Positions 25,001-40,000 of a stretch of DNA of 64,000 bases are shown one piece after another. How positions within the stretch are numbered: the first letter of the stretch is position 1; every line of letters starts with the position of its first letter. The DNA comes from Ampullaceana balthica (taxonomy: Eukaryota; Mollusca; Gastropoda; Lymnaeidae): NCBI GenBank assembly GCA_944989445.1, contig CALYLW010000041.1, forward strand, positions 1,436,001 through 1,500,000, written 5' to 3'. A model generated the notes under the pieces. The model saw only the letters and a program-made list of their open reading frames with translations, did not search any database and had not been told where the DNA came from. The translations under genes were made by a program, and so were the position numbers.

Positions 25001-28000
25001 TTTTCATTATTTCTCATTTTCTTAGTCAATATTTGTAATTTAAAAAAAATTAAACATGCATCTATAAAAAAAAATTTTAAAAAAAAAGTGAAGAATTAGT
25101 TAAGATTTAGGATGAACAAGTAAAGGAGATAAGAGTTGTGATAATTTGGAATGAAAGAGCAGATGTGTAAGGAAACATATGATCAATGGCATAACCCGTA
25201 TAGAACAACAGACAAGATGAGAAACACTGGCAAGATGAGAAGCACAGGCAGAGAGAGAAGCATGACTTCAGTGTCCATCAAACAATCACCTTTGGCCTGA
25301 TGTCCCCACCTCTTGCTTTCAATATGCCATTGAGTACAACACAGGCACCAGAGGAGCTGTGAGACTGGTGGTCAAGGAGACCCAGCTGAAGTGCTTCTAG
25401 GAAAGGGACCAAGGAGTCTGCAGGAAGCTTCTTGCCTATAACCTGAAATAACAACAGACCAGCATAAAAGTGAAGTCATGAAAACAGCCAGCTGTTAGCT
25501 CAATTGGTACGGCAGTCTAAAATATTACTACTTATTACATGTACTTCTGATTGGTTTAGTACATGGGTAATGCTGTACTGACTGTAAGGGATGAGATTAT
25601 TATCTTTACACACTTACATTAAATACAAGTTTACTTTGGGTAAATGACACTTGCTTAGTCAAGTCATTAAGAACACTGTATACCACCACACTTACTTTAG
25701 CTAAGTCATTAACAACACTGTATACCACCACACTTACTTTAGCTAAGTCATTAACAACACTGTATGCCACCACACTTACTTTAGCTAAGTCATTGACAAC
25801 ACTGTATAAGACATTTGGGTCACTCTTTTTTAGTCTCTCCTTGAGGGTTGGGAGTGCATCGACCATTTGATCTTTATACTCAGGAGGATGGCCTGCAATA
25901 AAAATATTTTATGCTTGAGATTGACAATAATTTATAAAAATTAAATTTAAAAAATCAATTATTATTCCTAGGCCAGGACGTATTTCCAAAGATTGTGGAG
26001 AAATAATGGCTTGAAAAATACTGAATGAGAATGAAAGTAGGAAATGTGAAAATATCAATTTAATAATAAACTCATTGGGGAAAATGATTTTTCCATTGAG
26101 TGGCAGATAGGGGACAGCAGACCCAGAGCAGAAGCTATAGTTGTGTTGTATGGACACTCAAAGGGTAATGATCTTTACCCTTAAAAAAGCTACCTAGCTA
26201 GCAGTAAGATAAAGTTCTCCCCCCCCATCCCTTTTTTCGAGATGGTGGTGTACAGTGCTGACGTCAATGCTATATGAAATGTTATGAAAGAAATACTAAG
26301 AAATGAAACAGGGACTGATACTAGTGGAAATCAATACCTGGATATGGACATGATTTATTTGATAGCTGTTGGGAACATGATGAGTTTGTTAAGAGGAGAA
26401 GCCTAGGGTAAAACTAATAAAACAATAAAATCTACAATCTCTATTGTTGTGTTAAATGAAAGCTTGGTGTGAGTAGAAGGCTGTTGTGAGCCCTACACGG
26501 ACAGTCAGTGAAGAGATGGGTGGATTGTAAACAGAAATTAATTGATAAGATTGATTGAATAATAAAGAGTCATTGAATGATAAAAATAACTGAAAACAAA
26601 CTGATAATATGATGGTAGTCTCCCACCTTCATGTCTCAAAGCTATCAGTAGAGTCGTGTGGATGTTGTCAGTGGCCAGTTGTCTGATTTTGGTCACTGGG
26701 TCAGTACATCTTGGAATAACATGAGCTAGGAAGACTCCTTCGTTTTCTAAGTTTTGCGGTTCCTGCTTTTAAAAAAATGACACAAAATAAAAAATTTACC
26801 ATGATATTAATAAACCAAATAAGTAAGATGTTTTATTATATGTATGGCAGAAATAACATTTTTCTCTTCTCTTTAACAATAGAACAATAAAAATTGCAAT
26901 CCACAGCTTTTGATAAAATGAGATATGATGATGCAGTTCATTCCTGTAAGTAAAAAAAACAACTTTTTTCCTTTTTACAGGAAGGCCTTTTAATGGAATC
27001 TTTATATTAAATGCAAAAACAAAGAAACAGACAGAAGAAGATACTTAAAATCATATATTGAAAAGGTAATTCAGTAATTAGTTACGTTAATTTATTGACC
27101 AAATGTTTTCCATGCTTTATAACAATACAACACAATTCATTTGTTGGAGATACACCTGGGGTAAAAAAAAACTCATTCAATAAATTTCACAACAAAATTT
27201 TGACTTAAAATTTCTACAAATTTTTCGGTACTCTCAAGGTTAAATTACACATGGCATAATAAAACTAAAAACTGTACCTTAATTTTCAGAGTCTCCAAAT
27301 AAAATGCTTGCACTACCAGCCAACTTGTGAGTGCTCTCTCCCTCTCATGCTCCTGCTCTGACAGCATCCAAGGAACCAGGTGCTGGCAATTAATGGAATT
27401 ATTGGTCTATGTTTCAAACCAAGTCCTCCCACATGTTGGACAAAACTATAATTTAATAACTACAAAGATTCCATGTTATTCATGTCTGAATGCTTATCTC
27501 ACTATTTAATTACAATGGTCTGGCCTCTCAGAAGTAATGTGTGATGAAGCATGGGTTAAGAAGAAGAAGCTTGTATTTGCACATTTTAAAACAAACATAT
27601 CCTAAAACATGTGATCCATGTTTAAATACAGGACAAAGTTGTGTAGATTGAATAATTGACCTGCACAAGATTAACATTGTACAAGAGTGACACCTGGTGT
27701 GTACCTTAAAGATGCTCTCCAATCCACCAGGAGTACAGTCCTTGATGATTATCTCCTTGAAGACGTCATGCATGGCTTTGAAGGCTGCCACCATCAGGAC
27801 TTCTGTCTCCAACAGCTCAGTGGGACTCTCTTCCTTTCCCTTTCTGTAGGGTAGCCCAGTGGGTGACAGAGGGAAAAGACTGTCAGTGCAGACCTGAACT
27901 AAGTCAAAGACCTCTGCTTCAGACAATTTGGGATCAAGTTTACTTGTGGTATTTGGTTAAGGTGTTAATCCTTTTAATTCATAAACTAGAAATGACTCTT

Positions 28001-31000
28001 CATAATGTCCCCCAAAAAACATGTTCCAACATAAAACAATAAGACCATAAATACAATTTAAAAAAAACAATAATTTTGAAGTGCATCATCAATTGGTTGC
28101 AAATAATTAACTTATGAAAATGAAAAGAAAAAAAAACACAATAAAACATTTTAAATTTTAAGAATTCACACATTTCAGTTCTATACTTTTGCACAATACT
28201 GTTTGGTGGTAAAGTGCACTTTTATTTTTATGCAATTCTATTACTGATATTTAATCAGACACATATCGCAAGCGGTGAACCAACAGCTATTGTCTTTATT
28301 AATAATATTTGTATAAACATATAAACTTGGCTCATACACCAAGAGATCTTTTTAACTGCTAGACTTTTAGATTGAAAACATCAGTATGAAACAGATATAA
28401 GGATGCAACACAGGATATTATGAACACATTTATTATTTTTAGAAATTTTCACGGAGGCTTCTTTTCATCAAACTTTTACACAAGGAAACATAAGGTTGGC
28501 TGTTGAGTTAATTGAACTATAATAAGGTATACATGAAATTGGCTATTGAGTTCATCAAACTATTATAAAGGATACATGAGGTTGGATATTGTGTTCATAG
28601 CCAGGGTTCTTGTCTCTGTCCCAAGATGGGTTGTTGGTTCAGCCTTGATGTACATCTGGCAAGTCAATTGAAAAGTATTATTTCTTGAGTTCATTTAAAC
28701 AAAAATTCTCTCTTACAAAATTTTTTGATTTGATCCCCTTTCCAGTCCATGACGGACTATGGGGCAAGTGATGTAGCGTTCACAAGTTTTTAGCCACCAC
28801 TAACGAGCAGGGGAATGTGTGGCTAGCACAATGCCCCAGGGGCCTTGCCAGTACCCGGGCTCGAACCCGCGACTCGGGATCTGCCTCGGATCGATAGTCC
28901 AGTGCGCTACCACTTAGACCATCGCGCCCCACATAAAAATGTATATTAAAACATTGCTAAAGGTAATATAAATAAATGAATCCCATGATTTTAAAGTAAC
29001 AAATTGGGTCACAACTAATACTCCCACACTAGACCATGCATCTTCTGTATGGGACCCACCTACCAAAGAACTCCATTAGTTAAATTAATAAACCTAGAAA
29101 CACTGGAGGATAAAGGAACAGTTAGCAAAGTAGTAATAATACATTAGGCATTAAATTCTAGCTTGGAAATATAACACAGCAACAATCTAATACAACACTC
29201 AGACATGGAAATAAAAACACTTTTTCTTGTCCCATAGGCAAGAACAAACACATACTAATACTCCTTCTCATTTGGTATTCGGGCAAGAAAAGGGTTGCCT
29301 GAGCAAGCCAGGAAAACCAACACACTATGAACATTCAAAACTTTATTAAAAATGCAAGACTGGACATAAATCCGTGGATAAACATAGGACACAATAATCT
29401 TCTGTATAGAAGGAGCGTCTGTTATGTATAAGATAAGATCTTCAAAGTCAGGGTAAGACCAAAAATACAAGTGACATAATTACTACAATTGATCTAAACC
29501 TGCATATGAACAAGGAATTCTCCTCGAGTTGAAAACTTGTACTCCTGCTCCAAGTGGCTGGGGTTCAAAGCTTGAGCAATCAAGTCAGCACACCGTATCA
29601 GGTTCTGCTTGACACTTGTGTCCTTGATTATAAACATAAAACAATTTGCAAACAAGTTATTCAAAGTTTATAAATAAAGTTTATTGAAAGTGACAAGTGG
29701 TGTTAACCCAACTAGAGCAATAGGTTAAACACAACAACAAACAAAACAACTGACAAAAACATTTTGTTTACTGGGATGGGCTATCAGATGAGCATTTTAT
29801 GTTTGGTATGACAAGATCAATCCACAGCTTCTAAGTTTACCTTGACAGTTGGGAAGTAAGGTGAGATTGATCTCAGGATTGTAGCTTCCATCCTGGATAC
29901 GATTAAACTGGGAGGTGAGTAGAGTGCTACAAAGCCATAACACAACATTAGAGTGGCCTTGACTTGTTCAACATTCACTTCAGACTTATCCTACAATAAA
30001 AGAAAGAGGCTAATTTAAAAAAAAATATTTAAAGTTAGAAAACTAGCCTCATTTACATAAATATATTTGTATAAATTTTTTCATTAAATATATTCTAAAT
30101 AATGGAATAAAGAGAGAAATATAATTGGAGTCTTACAACTTGGGATGCAGCAAAATAAGAGATATTCATTTTTATTTTAAAATAATTAATGGAGATCCAA
30201 ACAATTTCTATAAATTAAAATTATTTTGGTCCAACAGTTACCTTTAACATTCCTAGGATACCAGATGATTTTTTGGTCATGTCATTTTTGGCTACTTTTT
30301 CCAATTTATAAAGTACTGTGTCAAGATGTGAAGATGCTGTGTAGCCTACGGCAATGGCACAGCCCTTAAAGTGGGGTAAATAAAAGATCATTAAGTTATT
30401 AATAAAGCTGATAATTTACAAAATTTACTTTACTTTATAAATTTAAAAGAAGAAAGGGTGGATTAAGTTTAAACAAATTTTACTATCTGCAATTTCCTTT
30501 TTCAGTGTACATTTTTAAGCATTAAAAAAGCAACATGGAGAAGGTTTTTTTAAATTAATTTTTTTTTCAAGTTTCAAAATCTCAAAATTTTTCATAATAT
30601 TATACACAAAACATTATTTTATTGTGAGAAAAATACAATTGAGTTAAAATCTCTTTCATAAGTTAAGTCACTTGCAAACATGATAACAACTAAAAATACT
30701 TGTACAAGAAAGAGCAGAAAGCTTGACCAAACTGTAAAATGTGTCTTAATTTCATTTACTCTGCTGATAGGTTTAGATGACATACATTTTTCATCTTTCA
30801 GTCAGAAATTTGTTTTAAACTTTAAATAAAATGCTTATCTATTTCACCTTAAATAATAAAATTGCTGGGATATGAATCAAACTTTAATGTCTCTAACAAA
30901 TTCACTAAATATTACAAGTCCTAAAAAGTCCAGAAAAACTTTTGAATGTCCTAATAGAGAAATTTTTAAATTGTTATTAAACTAGGAAGAAAAAGAGGAT

Positions 31001-34000
31001 GTTTTAGAATTTATAATTCCTTATGGCTTGCTATGAAATAGTATGATTATTAGAAGGATTTCAACAAAGTTCATTAAAAAGATATTTAGGTCATATCAAG
31101 GTCTGAACTCATTGACTTCACATTATAGTAATTTAAAAGATTTGCCAGTAAAAAAGAAAATGTTCATTGTTCACAATTATAGTGGAACTTTAAAATAATC
31201 GTCCTAAAACTTTTAAGTTCAAGTTGACCAGCGAGGTTTTTAAGTACCAGATTAATTAAAGCTTAACTCACACATGTAAATGAATTACTTCATAACTACT
31301 TAGTTTTTACCATGCCAATCTCATGGACAATATTTATAGGAACAAATTTGATTTTTCAAAGTGCAAATGTACCAATGGAACCATGGTTTTCCAATTATCC
31401 TGCAGTATGAAATTTTTTTTTACTTCATCTCATAACCAAAGTTATTTACACAAATTTTGTGTGTAAGGAAAAAAACACTATTTCTTTATGTGTCAAATGA
31501 GCGTGCAGCAATAAAAATGTTAAGCCAGGTGCTACTCTAAAAAAATGTTTTACATTATCAGTAGTTTATTTTAAGATTCTGTATTATTATACTGTAGAGA
31601 AATAGCATATTGCAAACATGGAAACACTTTAACAATTTGATTTCCACTAAGACTCTCGATTCCTGGCCCAGTATCATATCTTGGCCAGCACAAGCTTAAA
31701 GGGAATATTTCGCAATTCCTAGAGTAAGAAGCAAGTAATTTGATAATAATTTTGCTTGTGTGGACTTGAATCACGACCTACAGCACAAACATTAAGCTAT
31801 TATCACTATGCCACCCACAATACCCACTGCACAATTGAAGTGATTGAATGAAATAAACTTTCCATCCTAATAAAGTAGTGAGATTTTGTGAGAGTTAGAA
31901 TCTGGGGGAAAATGTTTTAGCAATGGGCTTTAATACAACAAATTAGAAATTCTGTTAATTTATTACATTCATTGACTGATCATCTTATAACAAATAATAT
32001 ATAATAAATGGACAGGTTAGCTATTCTAGTTTTAATAATTTTAAAATATCTAAAATATATTATGTTTATTTGATTGATTTTGTGCATGTTTATTAATAAT
32101 TTTTCAAACACAAATATAAATCCTCAGCACAATAAGATAATGACTTGAAATACCGTGTCTTCCTGCGTATAAGACGACTGGGCGTATAAGACAACCCCCT
32201 TATTTTCCTGTTAAAATAAGGGTGTTAAGTTTTCGCCGCATAAGACCACCCCTCTTCCAACACCCTTTAAGTTTGAAACTGGCTTCATATTTCTTTCTTG
32301 CTGGTGGAGACATGATGGGGTCTTGACTGTTAGCCATTTGTATACTGTACTGTATTACTATACTGGTGCTGTTCTGTATTACTGTACTGGTGTTGTACTG
32401 TATGAACAGGTTTAAAAGACCACAAGACGATAACCGGCGTATAAGACGACCATTGGCTTTTGAGAAGATTTTTAGGGGTTAAAAAGTCATCTTATATGCC
32501 GGAATATATGGTAATCCCTTCCCAGATAATAAATATTTGTTATTCCTTCTTACAATGTAACTGCTTAAAAAATTGACCTGTCTTGTTGAATGTAACAATG
32601 AAAGCATTATAAGTAGCAATCCATGCAGTGCATAGGGAGGGATTTAAGAGGAGATAATGCAATCAAACCATGAAATGTAGTTCATACTCTTTCAGCTTAT
32701 CATCTGCTGGATGTTTTTTCTTCAACAGAAAGTAATAGCAGTAGACTGAGAATTGTAATTAATAAATATTCTCTATTGATAAAAATCTGTTTTATCGATA
32801 AAATTAGCTGCAAGAAAATAAAGATTAATGAAAGAGAAAAATAGTTTAAATTTTAATTCCTGGCATATTTTTTCTGTTGATATGGTCTTTTTTATACCCA
32901 AACTAATATAACCCTATGTAATAGCGGGATGAATCCAGACTATGTCATTGTCATTTAAAATAGTAATCGTATTGTTTGACTTGTAAATGTAATTTTAAAG
33001 AAAGCCTCTACACTAAGCAACTGGTTTTGATTGAAGGTTTCTTGAAAAATTTCCATCAAAATTGAATTCTTTGGTAATGTTAATGGCTGGAGTATCAGGG
33101 GTGTCCTTTTGTCACCCATGTCACTTTCATAAGTTTCAGGAGAGCAGTCAAGGTGCTGATGTTCTTTGTTAAGAGTTATTGCCTAAATACTGGTACACAT
33201 GCATTACAAATCACATAAAGCTAAGGCTTTGAATTCAAATACATAACAACTATCAATATTTAAAATAAACATAATCTTACATCAAGTAAGCGGTGCTGAA
33301 AAATTAATACAGAACTTTTTTTATGCACTTAAATCAAATCAATTATTTCATTTATATTCATAAAACGTGGTTGTATGGAAAATTAGTTGATTTTCTGGGG
33401 CACAAAAGAGGAGCATGGGTTTTTTTAACTCGATCATCTGAAATGGTGTTTATCTGAACAATCCATCTCTAATTAAATATTAACATTTGTCAGTAATCTC
33501 ATGGCATGGAACGCTGGAGCTGAAAAAAACATTTCTTCCTTTTTTGAAATCATTGTTTTTAAAAAATTTTAACAATGGAAGAGTGGTTATTATTGTGCAC
33601 ACCACAATGCAAGATAAGCAACATATGTAGATAAGACAAAATGTGTGTATATTTTTTCTTCACCAACTACTATCGACCTACTTTTAATTAGGTTTCAAAC
33701 TATACAAAAACTGGAGTATCCAAATCCTCACATTCCTAAAAGTAAATTCTAAGCTTTATCATATTTGAATATTTTGACTTTTATTTACTATTTTATTTTC
33801 TAAAATACTTATTTTTTCCTGAATATTATTGACAAAATTATAAAAACACTTGGAGAAATAAAACATGCATTTTTTAAAAATCATGTTGATACTAACCTCT
33901 CTTTCAACTTGATCTAAGTGCTTGACTGTACTGAAGATAATGTCAAGGTGTTTCTCAACAAAATCTTTTTTTGAAGACTTGCGCATTACAATCCCGAGAC

Positions 34001-37000
34001 ACTTGAATGCAAAATTCTGTAAAAAGATTAAGTAATTTACTTTTTAATAATGATATTAAAAACTGGTGATTTTGAAGATCTTTTAAACAAATTATTTTTT
34101 AAAATATAAGTAACATCTGCAGATTTTGGTTTGTGTTAACACAACTACTTATGCCTTAAAACTGGTTACATGAGGTGTAAAATGATTATATGAGGAGTCT
34201 ATAAATTGATTATGTTATAAAAAAATATAAATTAACCAGTAGCTAGAAATGCGTACCCTCTCGTCAACATAGTTGGCATAAAGTGGAATTTGCTGACCAA
34301 AAGCTACTCCCAGGTCTGCTATCCACTCCTCGTTGTCCACGACATCAAGGCTTTTGGATAACATCTAGCATAAAGACAAGGCTAATAGCATTTAAGAGCT
34401 TCTTATTCAGGCGGAATTAATTACGAGAAATAATTGAGGGTCTTTTAACTTAATTGAATGCACATAAATCTATATAATACTTTTGGAATTTGAACACACA
34501 TCAACAAGCTATTACAGTATCAGACTACTGAACTCTAACCATACACTGCTGCCATGCTTTAAACAATAATCATAAATCATTTCAATATGTTAATAATATT
34601 CTGAATTATTTGCATATGTTGAATTGAGAATATATTTATAAAAAGTTGAAAAAAACAACAAAAAGACCAACCTTCAACAACAAGTCTTCCCAACTCTTCT
34701 GAGACCACTTCTCCTGCTCTACTTCTTCTTTTTTTTCCTTCTCCTCATCGTCATCACTTTCAGGGCCTGTTGATAATTAAGTGATTAGCTATCTAGATAA
34801 CACTAAAAAAAATTAAATAATAAAATAAATTTGTTACAAAAATATTGATTACTACTAACATTTACTATTGCCTTAGATTTTTTCCATTTCTCAAAAGTTT
34901 TGCTAAATGAAGGTTGCAATTAAATGTTTTTAACTCCTAAGATACATTTTTTATAAATATGTTAACTTTAAACCTTAAATCTTTGTAAAGAACATTGAAA
35001 TATTTTAATTTCAGTCAAATTTAATGGAACAATGTCAAAGAGTTTTATTAAAATATCTCTAAAAATATTTTAAACTAATTAGGTTATGCGGCTTTTTACA
35101 ATTATATTATGGTTGCATTGCAAGTGTATTACTTAAAACAGCTTGTCATACATTTCATCTTTCATTAACTAATTTGATTACATGGATCCCAACCATGGTG
35201 GCAATAGAGAAAAAAACACACAATTTCAAACATCATTCTTAGCACTAAATAAAATGTGTAAATGTGGGTAAAAATTTAAATTTTTTAGATAGTAATTAGT
35301 AGTTGTTTTATGGTTGTTATTTAAAAAATGTGTTATTAAAATTTATTACTACTGCTACAGAGGTCAGAAATATTTATGAGGAGAGCACAATAAGTTTTAG
35401 CACACGAAAAATAGAGAGGGAGGGATCAGGTTAAAATAACTAAGGTGTTAAATTAACAATGGACACAATAAATTACAAAGCCCTAAGTACAAATTTAATA
35501 CTTTTTTATAATAAAAGAATCATATATAGATGTTTTTATGTAGAAACTTTAGAAATCTTATTGTATGTGTGAATGTGTTTTTTGAAAAGTAATGATTGTT
35601 TTAAGAGTTAAGCTTAACAGCTTCCACTTGAGATGCCTGCGACGCATCCTAGGCATTAAATGGCAAGACAAGGTGCCTAATACCGAGGTCCTAATACGTG
35701 CCAATACCCAAAGCATGTTCTCAGTCCTTAGTGAAAGAAGCCTGAGATGGCTAGGACATGTTAAAAGAATGAGCCCGGGCCGGCACGGGTTCAAAATAGC
35801 GACTGTCAAAACAGCGACCGTCATAATAGCGACTTCAAAATAGCGACTATATCAAAACAGCGACCGTCATAATAGCGACTTCAAAATAGCGACTGTATCA
35901 AAAGAGCGACTGTCATAACAGCGACTTCACCACATAGCTATTCCTGTCCAACCGTTCACCTAACACAGTGGTTCCAATCTTTTTTGACACATAGACCCCT
36001 TTTCATTGTCTAAACTTACCCAAGGACCCCTAGTGAAAAAACTACGTAAATGCATAGTAACAAATAAAAACTCCAAAAAATAGCAACATTTGTATTAAGT
36101 ATTTATTGAAATTAAAAATTGTGTTTAAAATAAAATTTAAAACAATTAACTTATGCTATATATAAACGCATTCATTCAAATACAAACAACTGCTCAGTAA
36201 AAATAAAATTTGAATCATGGTTACCCGGGCAGCTTTTTTTAACAATATTGACAGCCCCCTTGTCATAACGTCCTGTGGTCGAACTGTCCGGGGGTTACAT
36301 AATGACATGTTACGAAGGCTAGACTAAGTGACGACCATGGATCCCGTGTTATGGAGAAGGTAAATAAAGGGATTGGGGCTGAGAGAATCTAGGTACTTTT
36401 ATAAAGGACTATCTGACCACATTGCCTTGGGGTGGGGGTGGAGTTGGATAGGTGTGGAAGGACTTGCTACCTCAGAGGAGTGGTGCATTTAACACAATCA
36501 TGAATTCACCCTTAATGTAGATTGGTTTTCAGTGTGTATACTTTTTAGTGTTAAATTAAACGTTGAAAAAAAGGGTGTAATAACTATTTCATGCCGTTTT
36601 TAATTTTTTATAGATAATAATATTTAACTATATTATTATTATTATTTTTTTTAAATTAGAAAAAAAAACAATTTTACGAGGTAAAAACGAAAAGGGTCAA
36701 AACATCCGGGGATCAAAAAGTATTGTAGTCGAACTGTCTATAGTTTTAAAAAAGCAGCCACACGTCACATCTGCCCCTACCAGCGCAATCCCCCTCAATT
36801 AATTGACAGCATCTATGTTAGTTAATCTCTATCGTGCTTTCTGCACAATATATTTGACTGAAGTAATAGCAGTTATATTTTTTTTTCAGAATTAAAAAAA
36901 AATGTGTCCCGAAAATGTGTATACACTCTTTACAACACCAACATTTATTTATACACACCTCCAGTTGATTGTATTTAATGTTCTATTGTCCCTTCTGTAC

Positions 37001-40000
37001 AAAAAACCTGCATGGCTTATCATGTCTTACTTTTCTTGATTTTATAAACTCCATTGTAGGCTAGGCACAGTAAGTTTTTCAAAAAAATTTCAAACATTAT
37101 CTCAAACAAAAGAGAAAAGTTGCTATTTTGATACAGTCGCTGTTATGATGCAGTCGCTATTATGATGGTCGCTGTTTTGACAGTCGCTGTTTTGATACAG
37201 TCGCTATTTTGAAGTCGCTATTATGACGGTCGCTGTTTTGACAGTCGCTATTCTGCCCGGATGCCGCCCGGGCCGAATCCCCAAGGATCTGCTATATGGA
37301 GAACTGGCACTGGGAAAGAGGAAGACAGGTCGCCCATGTCTGCGATTTAAAGATGTCTGCCAAAGGGACATGAAAGCAGCCAGAATATGCACAAGCGACT
37401 GGGAGTGCAAGGCAGAAGACCGATCTACGTGGCGCACAGTTGTCAAAGAGGGCGTCATAGTAGCCGAGAAGCGAAGGAAGGGAGGAGGCTACAGTAAGAA
37501 GAGCTAGGAGAAAGGCCAAAACATTTGGTAGCACAGAATTCGTGTGTAAAAGCTGTGGTAAAGGACTGTCACTCAAGGATAGGACTGCACAGCCACTCGA
37601 GGAAATGCAACCCAACTAAACAGTGATGCACCATCATCTCGCAAGACGGAAGGATGCCGATTATTATTATTTGACGTGGATACACTACAAAATCAACTCC
37701 AAGCAATATGCCAATACAGATAAATTGAAGTTAGATGAACTGGTCAAGATTAAAAAGGGCTGATCCTGGACATAGGTGTTGGGTAACCATTAACAACCTT
37801 ATAAAATACCAAAATTTGCAACCATTCAGTCAACATCATAATGACTCAACTACTACAAGAGTTTCATTTATATAAAATGGGCATGTGAAAAAAAAATATT
37901 TTAACATTGCCAATCACAACTTCAAATAAATCAGGGCAAATGCTGTTGTGTTAAAGAAAACAACTCCAAACACACAAACATGTACATCCTAATTTGTTAA
38001 TGCACATCAAATGGTTTTAATTTATCTCGATCTTTCGTTATCTCTACGTTTTTCTGCAAACCCCCATAGCCAGGGACATATCCAAGTTCTACTGTATTTT
38101 AAATTTGCACTTAGAGTGTAAATTACATTTTTGTGGGTCCCATAAAATACAATGCTATCTCATGGGGAACCTTATGACCCACAATGAGAACGTGCTCTAT
38201 ATCTTTTAAAGTTAAAATTTTTTAATATGGTGACAATGATGAATATCTTATTATTTATTCAAGATAGATGTTTATCATGAGCACTTTTTGTCAAGTATAG
38301 TGTAATATAGGAAAGCATTAAGGGCATTAAAAATAATAAATTTCAACAAAAACTTCAGTATTTTTTAATTTTCTTTTTTCAGATATACTCAAACCTATGT
38401 TATATATTTTTTAAAAATATATAATTTGTTTAGTGTGTCCTGGAAATCCCTTTGAATAATACATAACACCCAAGATGTTTTATTAAGATGAGGAGGTCAA
38501 GAAATTTCGAGGACATTTGGAGGTAGAGATTATGCATATATTTAACGGTAAAATTATGGTTCAGAAATTATTCCTAAATTTAAGAACAAAAAATATTTTG
38601 TTGTACATTAATTAAATCTCTGTTTTCTTCTAGAAATGTTGGAAAAACAAACTTTTGCAAAATCTATTACATACGTGACAAAAGCCAAAGCATGTAATCT
38701 TAGCCTAAAAGGGAATAGGATAATGTATTGAAGAATGGTGAGACTAAACATGGGTCTTGTTTTGGGTATCTCAAAGCAGCTACATTTATATTTTCATTAC
38801 CCAGTACTTGTGACAAGGATCACCATGACAGAATGCAAATATAAGGAGTAAGAGAAAAGATGTAAGCGTATTTGTGCATAAAAATCAAATTATATAAACA
38901 AACATTTGTAGCTTCAGATAAGGAGTCAATGAAAGTTTGTTGACAATGTTCCAAACACTTTTTGTAAATGCTAAACTAGAGGAAAAAAGTTGGGTTACAA
39001 TGAGAAAGAAATATAAACAATCTGTTTTGAAAAAAATTAGTAGTCATAGAAAATAAAGTTAACAAATTTACTTTTAGCTTACAACACATATAATGATTTT
39101 TAAAAAAATAATTTATAAAACTCGATTGAGGCACAGTTTTAAAATGCTTAAGCAACACAAGCAATTAAGACACTGTTAATACGCTTATAATTGTTGCAGT
39201 TGCCTACTTCCTATTGGTTAGGTTCTGAATATTTTTGTGCAGTTTCAGTCTGTAGAAAATACTGAATTCAAAATGTGACTCAACCATTTGGGAGCAAAAT
39301 AATTTTTTATGGCAGCACGATTTAACCTGGACTTTTTAATTATCTTTTTATAATTGTTAAAAACTTTTTATCAGATAATCAGCAAACTAGGCAAAGAGCT
39401 GGTTTGTGTATTACCTATTCTCAATTTTAAATCTGAGAGGCTGTTATGAAAATGCATCTAATAACTCGATTTGTTACAGCACAATGAAAGCATAAGTAGC
39501 CAAAAACATCCATAAACTATCAACACATAATTTTGTATTCTAATTATTAGGATAATAATTATGTCTTTATGGAAGTTTTATTGTCATTGTGGAAAGCTCC
39601 AGTTTGTGAGAACCTCTGTAAAGCTAATTAGGATAAGCTCAACCAAAGTGAGTGTATCATTATGGCTATTTGCTTACCATCAAGATAACTGATGAGCTTC
39701 GGAACGACAGCATCCCATAAACCAACAATGTTGTCATGGAGATTTGGGGAGATGCTTTTCATCAAGTTAAGCACGTGAATGCCCCGATCTCGTCCATTCT
39801 TGGGGTGTCCAGCAAAAACCTAGAAAGGAGAATATTGAACATTTAACTGTGTTGCACAAAGAAAATTACTGGTCAGAGTAAATGGTTAAAAATATTGAAA
39901 TGTATTGAAAAAGAAGATAGATAAATAAATATGTTGAAATATTTAACATCTTAAAAGAAAGAGAACAATCTATCTTTAAAATTAAAATAAAAAATTAAAT

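Larger units (their letters stand above)
30365..33896. other. MROH1 intron 19 (3.5 kb)
   Basis: Besides the SINE remnant and the inverted-repeat transposon listed separately, I see only AT-rich sequence here. Confidence 0.5.

Noticed and set aside
25495..25530. Segment TTAGCTCAATTGGTACGGCA resembling a tRNA A box.
   Set aside because: No B box follows; at most a SINE fragment, not enough to annotate.
35782..37265. Spaced short repeats (AGCGAC units) that could look like a CRISPR or an origin iteron array.
   Set aside because: They form inverted termini of a transposon bounded by a 9-base target duplication.
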